Assembly: GCF_014205135.1 (NCBI RefSeq)
Contig: NZ_JACHMY010000001.1
Coordinates: 2,418,001 to 2,482,000 of the forward strand
Source: Kribbella italica
GTDB taxonomy: Bacteria > Actinomycetota > Actinomycetes > Propionibacteriales > Kribbellaceae
DNA: 64,000 nucleotides
Reading direction: 5' to 3'
This document shows, piece after piece, positions 35,423-41,963 of the stretch. The notes under the pieces were generated by a model. It saw only the letters and a list, made by a program, of their open reading frames with translations, did not search any database and was not told the DNA's origin. The position numbers and the translations under genes were made by a program. Every line of letters starts with the position of its first letter. The first letter of the stretch is position 1.

Positions 35423-36541
35423 TCAGCTGCTGGGCGGGGGCGGTGCGACCGGGAGGTAGACCGTCACGCACAGGCCGCCGTCGGGGCGCGGGGTGAGGGT
35501 GAGGTTTCCGGCGTGGGCGTGGGCGATGCTCTTGACGATCGCCAGGCCGAGGCCGACGCCCGCGTGGTCGGTGCGGATGCGTTGGGTGCCGCGCTGGAAG
35601 GGCTCGGTGAGAGTCGACACCAGCTGACGGGTGAGCAGCTCGCCCGTGTTCTCGACGCTGAGTACGACGGTCTTCGGGCTGACGCGCGTCCTGACCCACA
35701 CCAGGCCGTCGTCCGGCAGGTTGTGGACGATCGCGTTGTGCACCAGGTTCGTGGTCAGCTGCAGCAGCAGCGCGTGGGATCCGAGCGTGGGCGCCAGGTC
35801 GCCAGAGGTCTCGACGGTGACACCGCGTTCCTCGGCGAGCGGGAGCAGCGTCTCCGCGGCCTCCTCGGCCGCCAGCGAAAGGTCGACCTGTTGGCGGGCG
35901 ACGGTCCCCTGGTTGGCGCGGCTGAGCAGGAGCAGCGCTTCGGTGAGCTCGATCGCCCGCGCGTTGACGTGGTGGAGGCGCTCGACGAGTTCGCCGCTGT
36001 CGTGGTCCGGATCCTCGCGGGCGACCTCGAGCAGCGTCTGCGTGATCGCCAACGGCGTCCGCAGCTCGTGCGACGCGTTGGCCGCGAAGCGCCGCTGCTC
36101 GGCGTCGTGCGCCTCCAGCCGCTCGAGCATCGCGTCGAACGCGTCGGCCAGCTCGCGGAACTCGTCCGCGCGTCCTTCCAGCTGGATCCGGTGCGACAGC
36201 GAGCCGTGCGTGGCCAGGCGAGTGGCGTTGGTGATCCGCGTCAGCGGCCCGAGCATGCTGCCGGACAGGATCCACCCACCGGCCAGCCCGAAGATCAGCA
36301 GCACCGTCATCATCACCCCGGCCTTGGGCACGAACGCGGCCAGCAGGTCGGAGCGATCCGGATTGGGCAACGCCGGCCGGAACACCCCCGCTCTCTCCAG
36401 GTCCCGGACGCTCACTTCGGGCACGTACCGCAGCAGGAACAACCACACGACCGCGAGCAGCAGGAACCCCGCCACCATCAGGAACCCCGCGTAGCTGAGT
36501 GTGAGTCTGAGCCGAACGCTCCACCCGGGCTCCCTAGCCAC
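35423..36541 (-). CDS. Sensor histidine kinase, OmpR-partner type
   Basis: 372 aa. Two transmembrane segments (about 15-38 and 72-96) enclose a short ~35-residue sensor loop. A HAMP domain (about 97-150) follows, then HisKA with His158 in SHELRTPLAITQTLLE and a HATPase with N-box LVHNAIVHNL and G-box GVGLGLAIVKSIAHAHAG. GTG 36541 overlaps the response regulator stop by 8 nt. The gene lies with an OmpR regulator beside a VanY-like carboxypeptidase gene, so a cell-wall signal is plausible, as in VanS; this is inference. Confidence 0.9.
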   Translation of the reverse strand: MAREPGWSVRLRLTLSYAGFLMVAGFLLLAVVWLFLLRYVPEVSVRDLERAGVFRPALPNPDRSDLLAAFVPKAGVMMTVLLIFGLAGGWILSGSMLGPLTRITNATRLATHGSLSHRIQLEGRADEFRELADAFDAMLERLEAHDAEQRRFAANASHELRTPLAITQTLLEVAREDPDHDSGELVERLHHVNARAIELTEALLLLSRANQGTVARQQVDLSLAAEEAAETLLPLAEERGVTVETSGDLAPTLGSHALLLQLTTNLVHNAIVHNLPDDGLVWVRTRVSPKTVVLSVENTGELLTRQLVSTLTEPFQRGTQRIRTDHAGVGLGLAIVKSIAHAHAGNLTLTPRPDGGLCVTVYLPVAPPPPSS

Positions 36542-37208
36542 GATCGGCCCCGGTGTCGATGCGGTACCCGACGCCCTGCTCGGTCGCGATGATCCATGGC
36601 TCACCGAGCCGTTTGCGCAGCGCCGACACGGTGATCCGCACCGCGTTGGTGACCGGATCGGCGTTCTCGTCCCACGCCCGCTCCAGCAACTCCTCGGCGC
36701 TGATCACCCCTCCGTCGGCGTTCACCAGCACCTCCAGTACGGCGAACTGCTTGCGCGTCAGCGCGACGTACCGGCCGTCGCGGTAGACCTCACGCCGGAA
36801 CGGATCCACCCGCAGCCCCGCGATCTCCCGCACCGGCGGCCGGTTGTGCGCCCGCCGCCGGTCCAGAGCTCTCAGCCGGAGTACGAGTTCCCGCAGCGCG
36901 AACGGCTTGGTGAGGTAGTCGTCGGCGCCGAGCTCGAACCCCGAGGCCTTGTCGTCGAGCCGGCTCGCGGCGGTCAGCATCAGGATCGGCAGACCGCTGC
37001 CCGAGGCAACGATCCGCTCGGCGATCTCGTCACCGGACGGCCCGGGGATGTCGCGGTCGAGCACGGCGATGTCGTAGGCGTTGACGCTCAGCAGCTCCAG
37101 CGCGGTGTCGCCGTCCCCGGCGATGTCGGCCGCGATCGCTTCCAGCCGGAGCCCGGTGCGAATCGCCTCCGCCATCAGGGGCTCGTCCTCGACCACCAGC
37201 ACGCGCAT
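36534..37208 (-). CDS. Response regulator, OmpR/PhoB family
   Basis: 224 aa. The receiver domain (1-118) has phospho-acceptor Asp51 in VLDRDIPG and Lys near residue 100 (DDYLTKPF). The C-terminal winged helix (about 125-220) includes LTRKQFAVLEVLVNADGG and AVRITVSALRKRLGEP, with GVGYRID at the wing. ATG 37208 leads the operon with the kinase. Divergent from the VanY-like gene; the 86-nt gap has a duplicated TACGGGCCGG element. Confidence 0.93.
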   Translation of the reverse strand: MRVLVVEDEPLMAEAIRTGLRLEAIAADIAGDGDTALELLSVNAYDIAVLDRDIPGPSGDEIAERIVASGSGLPILMLTAASRLDDKASGFELGADDYLTKPFALRELVLRLRALDRRRAHNRPPVREIAGLRVDPFRREVYRDGRYVALTRKQFAVLEVLVNADGGVISAEELLERAWDENADPVTNAVRITVSALRKRLGEPWIIATEQGVGYRIDTGADRG

Positions 37209-37218
37209 GCCCCGATGC

Positions 37219-37267
37219 TACGGGCCGGTGCATGTCGTCGGCGTATGGAAAACGGCGTACGGGCCGG
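37219..37267. promoter_or_regulatory. Direct repeat in the regulator/VanY divergent promoter region
   Basis: TACGGGCCGG occurs at 37219-37228 and again at 37258-37267, 39 bp apart, between the OmpR-type regulator gene and the carboxypeptidase gene. It may be a regulator site for one or both genes, but chance in GC-rich DNA is not excluded. Confidence 0.4.
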
Positions 37268-37294
37268 CAACGCCGCACTGCCTTGACTGGCAGC

Positions 37295-37882
37295 ATGGGC
37301 CACACCGCACCAACGACTCCCAGGACCGTCAAACGGTACGCCGTCGCGCTGCTCGTCCTCGCCGCGATCGTCGGAACCGTCACCTACCGGCAGGTGTCCT
37401 CCTCCGTCGAGGTCGTCCAGGGCCACGACAGTGCCGCGTCCGACGGCACTGTCCCGGCCGGCGTGACCGTGTTCGACGAGGAGCATCCCGGCGTCACCAA
37501 CCTCGACCCCGAGCTGCTCCGGGCACTGCGCGCGGCGGCGAAAGATGCCGCTGACAACGACATCGAGTTCTTCGTCAACAGCGGCTGGCGCTCTCCGGAG
37601 TACCAGGAGCGACTGCTGCGCGAAGCGGTCGACAAGTACGGCTCGCTGCGGGAGGCCTCCCGCTGGGTGGCGACTCCCGACAAGTCCGCTCACGTCTCCG
37701 GGGACGCCGTCGACCTCGGCAAGTCCGATGCCAGGGCGTGGCTCGCCAAGCACGGCGCCGCGTACGGGCTGTGCCAGATCTACCGCAACGAGCCGTGGCA
37801 CTACGAACTACGCCCCGACGCGGTCGACGACGGCTGCCCACGCCGGTACGCCGACCCCACCCGCGATCCCCGGACGCGGTGA
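37295..37882 (+). CDS. VanY-like D-alanyl-D-alanine carboxypeptidase
   Basis: 195 aa. One N-terminal membrane anchor (about 14-32) and an extracytoplasmic M15B zinc peptidase domain. The key residues are present: SAHVSGDAVDLG with His133 and Asp140, and NEPWHYEL with Glu166 and His169; FFVNSGWRSPEYQ is the family substrate-loop motif. It would trim the terminal D-Ala of peptidoglycan stems. Divergent from a VanR/VanS-like pair. There are no VanH/A/X genes, so this is not a full glycopeptide-resistance cluster. Confidence 0.9.
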   Translation: MGHTAPTTPRTVKRYAVALLVLAAIVGTVTYRQVSSSVEVVQGHDSAASDGTVPAGVTVFDEEHPGVTNLDPELLRALRAAAKDAADNDIEFFVNSGWRSPEYQERLLREAVDKYGSLREASRWVATPDKSAHVSGDAVDLGKSDARAWLAKHGAAYGLCQIYRNEPWHYELRPDAVDDGCPRRYADPTRDPRTR

Positions 37883-37884
37883 CC

Positions 37885-38793
37885 TCAGGCGAGCCGGTCG
37901 ACCTCCGCGCACAGGCAACTCACGCCGGGAGCGATCCACTCCCGCCCGCTCCAATCGGGGTGCCGGTCGATCAGCACCGCCCGCACCTCGGCGACGATCT
38001 GCTCGACCGCGGAGTCGCGACGATGCCACGTCTCGTCGCGGAGCTCGCGCAGGTGGTCCCGCACCTCGGCGAGGATCCGCGGACCCCCGACATCGCCGTG
38101 CCCTGGGACCACCAGCTCGGGCGCGGACCCGGCCAGCCGATCCATCACCGCAAGCCACTCCACGCCGGACACGTCGACGTCGTACGGCGGGAACCAGGGA
38201 AAGATCGCGAACTGGCCGGTCTCGGCCAGATCCCCGGTGAACAGCACCCCGGCGTCCGGCACCTCGACCACCTGATCGCCCTTCGTGTGTCCGCGACCCG
38301 TCGACCGCAGCCGGACGGTCCGGCCACCGAGATCCAGCTCGTACTGGTCGCCGTACACGACGTCCGGCGTCGGCACTTGCACTCCGTCGAGGCGATCCGC
38401 TACCGGTCCGCCGAACCCGCGAAACATCTCGAGGTAGCCCGCCCCCTTCGTCGCCAGGTCAGCAGCCTGCGCGTCGTTGACCAGGTACGTCGCCCGCCCG
38501 GCGAACACCTGCGCGCCGAACGCGTGCTCCGGATGGAAGTGTGTCGTGGTCAGGTACAGCCGACGCCCCTTCGCGACCTCGGCCGCGAACGCGAGCACCT
38601 CCTCCCCGTTGGCCACCCCGATCCCGGTCTCGACGACCAGTACGGCGTCCTTCCCGCCGACGATCCCGATGTTCGGCACCAGTTCGACACCGTCGTTCGG
38701 AATCACCACCAGGTCGGGCGCGACCTCGCGGGCGCCGGACACCCGCACCTCGGGATCGGGCAGGTCGGGGTCGGTCAGGTTCAGTTCGGTCAT
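37885..38793 (-). CDS. Metallo-beta-lactamase fold hydrolase
   Basis: 302 aa, no signal peptide. Metal-binding motif HFHPEH (His85, His87, Glu89, His90, with Glu instead of the usual Asp). Further ligands are in STGRGHTKGD, FTGDL and PGHGDVGG. The Glu substitution and long C-terminal helix suggest a cytosolic hydrolase of the quinoprotein-relay/SoxH-like kind rather than a true beta-lactamase. ATG 38793. Divergent from a LysR gene with a GATACC-N5-GGTATC box between; convergent with VanY (2-nt gap). Confidence 0.85.
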   Translation of the reverse strand: MTELNLTDPDLPDPEVRVSGAREVAPDLVVIPNDGVELVPNIGIVGGKDAVLVVETGIGVANGEEVLAFAAEVAKGRRLYLTTTHFHPEHAFGAQVFAGRATYLVNDAQAADLATKGAGYLEMFRGFGGPVADRLDGVQVPTPDVVYGDQYELDLGGRTVRLRSTGRGHTKGDQVVEVPDAGVLFTGDLAETGQFAIFPWFPPYDVDVSGVEWLAVMDRLAGSAPELVVPGHGDVGGPRILAEVRDHLRELRDETWHRRDSAVEQIVAEVRAVLIDRHPDWSGREWIAPGVSCLCAEVDRLA

Positions 38794-38848
38794 GAGCCGA
38801 TTCCACCCGGCCGCGGCCACCGGCGTCCAAGACCGATCCTGTCGCCTC

Positions 38849-38865
38849 GATACCGGCCGGGTATC
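38849..38865. promoter_or_regulatory. LysR-type box between divergent MBL and LysR genes
   Basis: GATACCGGCCGGGTATC has perfect 6-bp arms around 5 nt. It contains the T-N11-A arrangement of LysR boxes and ends 10 nt before the LysR start, as expected for autorepression and target control. Confidence 0.75.
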
Positions 38866-38875
38866 GTCGCTGGTC

Positions 38876-39730
38876 ATGGAGCTTCGTCAGCTGCGGTACT
38901 TCGTGGCCGTCGCCGAGGAGCTCCATTTCGGCCGGGCCGCGAGCCGGCTCCACATGAGCCAGCCGCCGCTGAGCCGGGCGATCAAACAGCTGGAGACCGA
39001 GGTCGGTGCCACGCTGCTGCAGCGGTCGTCCACCGGCGTCGTACTGACCCCGGCCGGTGCCGTCCTGCTCGACGACGCGCGCCGGCTGCTCGAGCAAGCC
39101 GACCAGGTCCGCGTCCGAGTCGCCGCGGCAGCCGGGCCGGCGAGCCTCACGATCGGCATCCTCGGCGACAGCACCGACGAGGGCGCGAACCGGCTCGCCG
39201 CGGAGTTCAGCCGGAAGCACCCGGACGTCGAGGTCCGCATCCGCGACACCGACCTGACCGATCCGACCTGCGGGCTCCGCGCCGGCCTGGTCGACGTCGC
39301 CCTGACCCGCGCGCCCTTCGAGCGCGCGGGCTTGACGACGTACGACCTGCGCGCCGACCCGCTGGGCGTGGTCCTGCGCAGCGACGACCCGCTGGCCCAA
39401 CGAGCCCAACTCGCCCTGGCCGATCTCGCCGATCGCCAGTGGTTCCGCTTCCCCGACGGCACCGACGCGACCTGGCAGAGCTACTGGTCCGGCGGGTCAC
39501 CCCGCCAGGGGCCGGTCGTCCGCACCGTCCAGGAATGCCTGCAAGCCGTCCTCTGGAACGGGACGATCGGCCTGGCCCCGCTCCGGCACGAGCCGCCCTC
39601 CCCCGGCCTCACGATCGTCCCGTTGCACGACATCGCCGCCAGCCGGGTCGTCGTCGCGTGGAAGGACTCCGGCAGCAACCCGCTGATCCCGTCCCTCGTC
39701 CGGATCGCCCGTACGGCGTACGCGAACTGA
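38876..39730 (+). CDS. LysR family transcriptional regulator
   Basis: 284 aa. The N-terminal winged helix contains VAEELHFGRAASRLHMSQ and PPLSRAIKQLETEVGATLL, then QRSSTGVVLTPAG. The effector domain is of ordinary length. Divergent from the metallo-beta-lactamase-fold gene, with a clear dyad box between them, so that gene is its likely target. It is similar in its first 30 residues to the LysR at 33279, consistent with paralogy. Confidence 0.92.
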   Translation: MELRQLRYFVAVAEELHFGRAASRLHMSQPPLSRAIKQLETEVGATLLQRSSTGVVLTPAGAVLLDDARRLLEQADQVRVRVAAAAGPASLTIGILGDSTDEGANRLAAEFSRKHPDVEVRIRDTDLTDPTCGLRAGLVDVALTRAPFERAGLTTYDLRADPLGVVLRSDDPLAQRAQLALADLADRQWFRFPDGTDATWQSYWSGGSPRQGPVVRTVQECLQAVLWNGTIGLAPLRHEPPSPGLTIVPLHDIAASRVVVAWKDSGSNPLIPSLVRIARTAYAN

Positions 39731-39735
39731 CCCGA

Positions 39736-39867
39736 TCAGACGAAGTGGTTCAGTACGCCGAGCAGCAGCGCCAGGAAGCCGACGACGAGGATGATCCGCA
39801 CGATCGCCACCAGCTCGGGGTTGGCGGGTTCGGGCAGCGGCTTGGGGTGGTGACGGTCAACGGCCAT
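39736..39867 (-). CDS. 43-aa single-helix membrane protein
   Basis: Small ORF of 43 aa: a hydrophilic Pro/His-rich start (MAVDRHHPKPLPEPANPE), then one hydrophobic helix (VAIVRIILVVGFLALLLG, about 19-36) and a short end. Its ATG overlaps the end of the SAV_915-like gene by 11 nt, a coupling that argues it is real. It is the last gene of the potassium/magnesium block. No family recognised; it could be a small regulator of a membrane transporter, which is inference. Confidence 0.6.
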   Translation of the reverse strand: MAVDRHHPKPLPEPANPELVAIVRIILVVGFLALLLGVLNHFV

Positions 39868-40162
39868 GGGAGCCCACCAGTTCCGGAGCAGTTGCTCCTC
39901 CGTCGGGTCCGACCAGTACGGCGTCGAACTGGATCACGTGGATGCCGTGCTGCGCCAGCAGCCCGCGCAGCTCGGGCTCGCCGATCCGCAGCCAGTCCTG
40001 CCGCGGACCCGACGCCGCCCGCAACCGCGCCAGGCTGCTGAACGCGATGCCTACCCGGACCCCGTCGGGCCGCCGCCCGAGCTGGAGCGCCACCACGTCG
40101 GGGGCTCCGGCGGTCCGGGTAGGCACGAATAACGGAACCTGATCGTCCTTGGATGTACTCAC
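39857..40162 (-). CDS. SAV_915-like (SseB-related) small protein
   Basis: 101 aa, soluble. The PLFVPTRTAGAPDVVALQLG start, GVRVGIAFSSLARL and DWLRIGEPELRGLLAQHGI match the short SseB-like proteins called SAV_915 family in streptomycetes. Role unknown. GTG 40162. Its upstream region carries a 7+4+7 direct repeat (40201-40218) like those ahead of kdp. It overlaps the 43-aa membrane ORF downstream. Confidence 0.75.
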   Translation of the reverse strand: MSTSKDDQVPLFVPTRTAGAPDVVALQLGRRPDGVRVGIAFSSLARLRAASGPRQDWLRIGEPELRGLLAQHGIHVIQFDAVLVGPDGGATAPELVGSHGR

Positions 40163-40200
40163 CCCTTCACGCTAGGCCGCGCGGCGCCCGGAACGGCGTG

Positions 40201-40218
40201 CTCTCACAGCACTCCCAC
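40201..40218. promoter_or_regulatory. PhoB/KdpE-type direct-repeat box upstream of the SAV_915-like gene
   Basis: CTCTCAC-AGCA-CTCCCAC: two 7-mers with 11-bp period, 38 nt upstream of GTG 40162, in the same orientation relative to the gene as the boxes upstream of kdp. A further CTCTCACAGC copy lies at 40244-40253, at the end of corA. Confidence 0.5.
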
Positions 40219-40246
40219 ACCGACCGGCCGACCTCGTACAGCTCTC

Positions 40247-41263
40247 TCACAGCCAGCCCCGCTTCTTGAACGCGACGTACAGGACAACGCCGGTCAGCAG
40301 CATCAACGCCACCGCGAGCGGGTAGCCGAGCCGCCAGCTCAGTTCGGGCATGTGGGTGAAGTTCATCCCGTAGACGGTGCCGACGAACGTCGGGGCGAAC
40401 AGGATCGCGGCCCACGACGAGATCCGCTTGACCTCCTCGTTCTGCCGCAGGCTGAGCTCCGACAGCCGCTGGGTCTCCTCGTTCTGCCGCTGCCCGACCA
40501 CGGTCGCGTTGATCCCGATGATGTTGACCAGCAGCACCCGGAAGCCGGCCACCCGGTCGACGACGCGCTCGACGTGGTCGGCCACGTCCCGCAGGTACCG
40601 CCGCAGCTCGGCGTCGACGGCGTACTTGTCGAACCCGGCGCGCAGCGACTCGATCATCGCCGGCAGCGGCTGGGTGGCCCGCTCGAACTTCACCACCTCC
40701 CGCAGCAGCTGGTAGATCCGCCGCGACACGTCCGGGTCGCCGCTGAAGACCTGGTCCTCGATCTCGTCGACGTCGTTCTGCAGCCCGTCGACCACCGGCT
40801 GGTACTCGTCGACCACCTGGTCGAGGATCGCGTAGAGAACCGCTTCCGGCCCGAGCTTCAGCAGCTCGGGCGAGGCCTCGAGCCGCTGCCGTACGGCGCC
40901 CAGGTCGGGCGACTCGGCGTGCCGGATCGTGACGACGAAATCCTTGCCGGTGAAGACGTGCAGCTCGCCGTACTCCACCTGCTCCAGCGCGTCCAGGTAG
41001 CGGGCCGGCCGGAGCACGGTGAACAGTACGTCGCCGTAGCGCTCCAGCTTCGGGCGCTGATGCGCCGAGATCGTGTCGTTGACGGCCAGCCGGTGGATCC
41101 CGAACTCCTCGGCCACCGACGCGATCTCGCCCGGATCCGGCCGGTACAGGCCGATCCAGCCCATCCCGTGCCGGTCGCGCAGCAGCTCGTAGGTGTCCTC
41201 CAGGGAGTCGGGTTCGCAGTCGCGACACCCGTCGACGTACACGGCGTTGTCCACCACACCCAT
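40247..41263 (-). CDS. corA: CorA-type magnesium/cobalt transport protein
   Basis: 338 aa. A long cytoplasmic N-terminal domain and two C-terminal membrane helices, with the signature YGMNF in GTVYGMNFTHMPE that forms the selectivity filter, and a basic KKRGWL end. The N-terminal sequence DGCRDCEPDSLEDTYEL is somewhat unusual. It starts 22 nt after kdpE on the same strand, so it may be read with the kdp operon. Expected to carry Mg2+ through a pentameric channel. Confidence 0.93.
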   Translation of the reverse strand: MGVVDNAVYVDGCRDCEPDSLEDTYELLRDRHGMGWIGLYRPDPGEIASVAEEFGIHRLAVNDTISAHQRPKLERYGDVLFTVLRPARYLDALEQVEYGELHVFTGKDFVVTIRHAESPDLGAVRQRLEASPELLKLGPEAVLYAILDQVVDEYQPVVDGLQNDVDEIEDQVFSGDPDVSRRIYQLLREVVKFERATQPLPAMIESLRAGFDKYAVDAELRRYLRDVADHVERVVDRVAGFRVLLVNIIGINATVVGQRQNEETQRLSELSLRQNEEVKRISSWAAILFAPTFVGTVYGMNFTHMPELSWRLGYPLAVALMLLTGVVLYVAFKKRGWL

Positions 41264-41285
41264 GCGGGCGGCTCCTCACTGGTGC

Positions 41286-41963
41286 TCAGGGTTCGAACCG
41301 GTAACCCATACCGGGTTCGTTCAGCAGGTACTTCGGGCGGGCCGGGTCCGGCTCGAGCTTGCGGCGCAGCTGCGTCATGTAGAACCGCAGGTTGCCGCTG
41401 GCGGTCTCGTAGCCCGGACCCCACACCTCGGTGAGCAGCTGGCGCTGGGACAGCAGCTTGCCGGGATGGCGGGCCAGCACCTCCAGCAGGTGCCACTCGG
41501 TCGGCGTCAGGTGGATCAGCCCACCCGTTGCCTTGCGCACCTTCTTGGTCGCCAGGTCGACCTCCAGCGTGCCGATCGTGAACTGCGGCTCGTCCGGGGT
41601 CAGGCTGCTGCGGCGCAGGACGGCGCGCAACCGCGCGAACAGCTCGTCGATGCCGAACGGCTTGGTCATGTAGTCGTCCGCGCCAGCGTCGAGCGCCTCC
41701 ACCTTGTCGCTGCTGTCGGTCCGGCCGGACAGCACCAGGATCGGCGCCGAAGTCCAGCCGCGCAGCCCGCGGATCACGTCGACCCCGTCGAAGTCCGGCA
41801 GGCCCAGGTCGAGGACGACGAGGTCCGGCGGATGCTGGCCGGCCGTCGACAGCGCCGACGCGCCGCGGTCGGCGGTGTAGACGTCGTACCCGCGGGCTTT
41901 CAGGTTGATCTGCAGGGTTCTGATGATCTGCGGTTCGTCGTCGACCACGAGAATCCTGGTCAC
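41286..41963 (-). CDS. kdpE: KdpE response regulator
   Basis: 225 aa OmpR-family regulator. Receiver with Asp52 in VVLDLGLPDFDG and Lys in DDYMTKPFG; C-terminal winged helix with LTPTEWHLLEVLARHPGKLLSQ (divided after 16) and LRFYMTQLRRKLE, typical of KdpE. ATG overlaps the kdpD stop by 4 nt. It should activate kdp transcription on phosphorylation by KdpD at low K+ or osmotic stress; candidate sites are the direct repeats at 49186-49235. Confidence 0.95.
   Translation of the reverse strand: MTRILVVDDEPQIIRTLQINLKARGYDVYTADRGASALSTAGQHPPDLVVLDLGLPDFDGVDVIRGLRGWTSAPILVLSGRTDSSDKVEALDAGADDYMTKPFGIDELFARLRAVLRRSSLTPDEPQFTIGTLEVDLATKKVRKATGGLIHLTPTEWHLLEVLARHPGKLLSQRQLLTEVWGPGYETASGNLRFYMTQLRRKLEPDPARPKYLLNEPGMGYRFEP

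Noticed and set aside
36534..37882. A glycopeptide-resistance cluster
   Set aside because: Only VanR/S- and VanY-like genes are present; the D-lactate ligase, dehydrogenase and VanX dipeptidase genes are missing.
37885..38793. Metallo-beta-lactamase resistance enzyme
   Set aside because: No signal peptide, and the metal motif is HxHxEH instead of HxHxDH; it fits general MBL-fold hydrolases.
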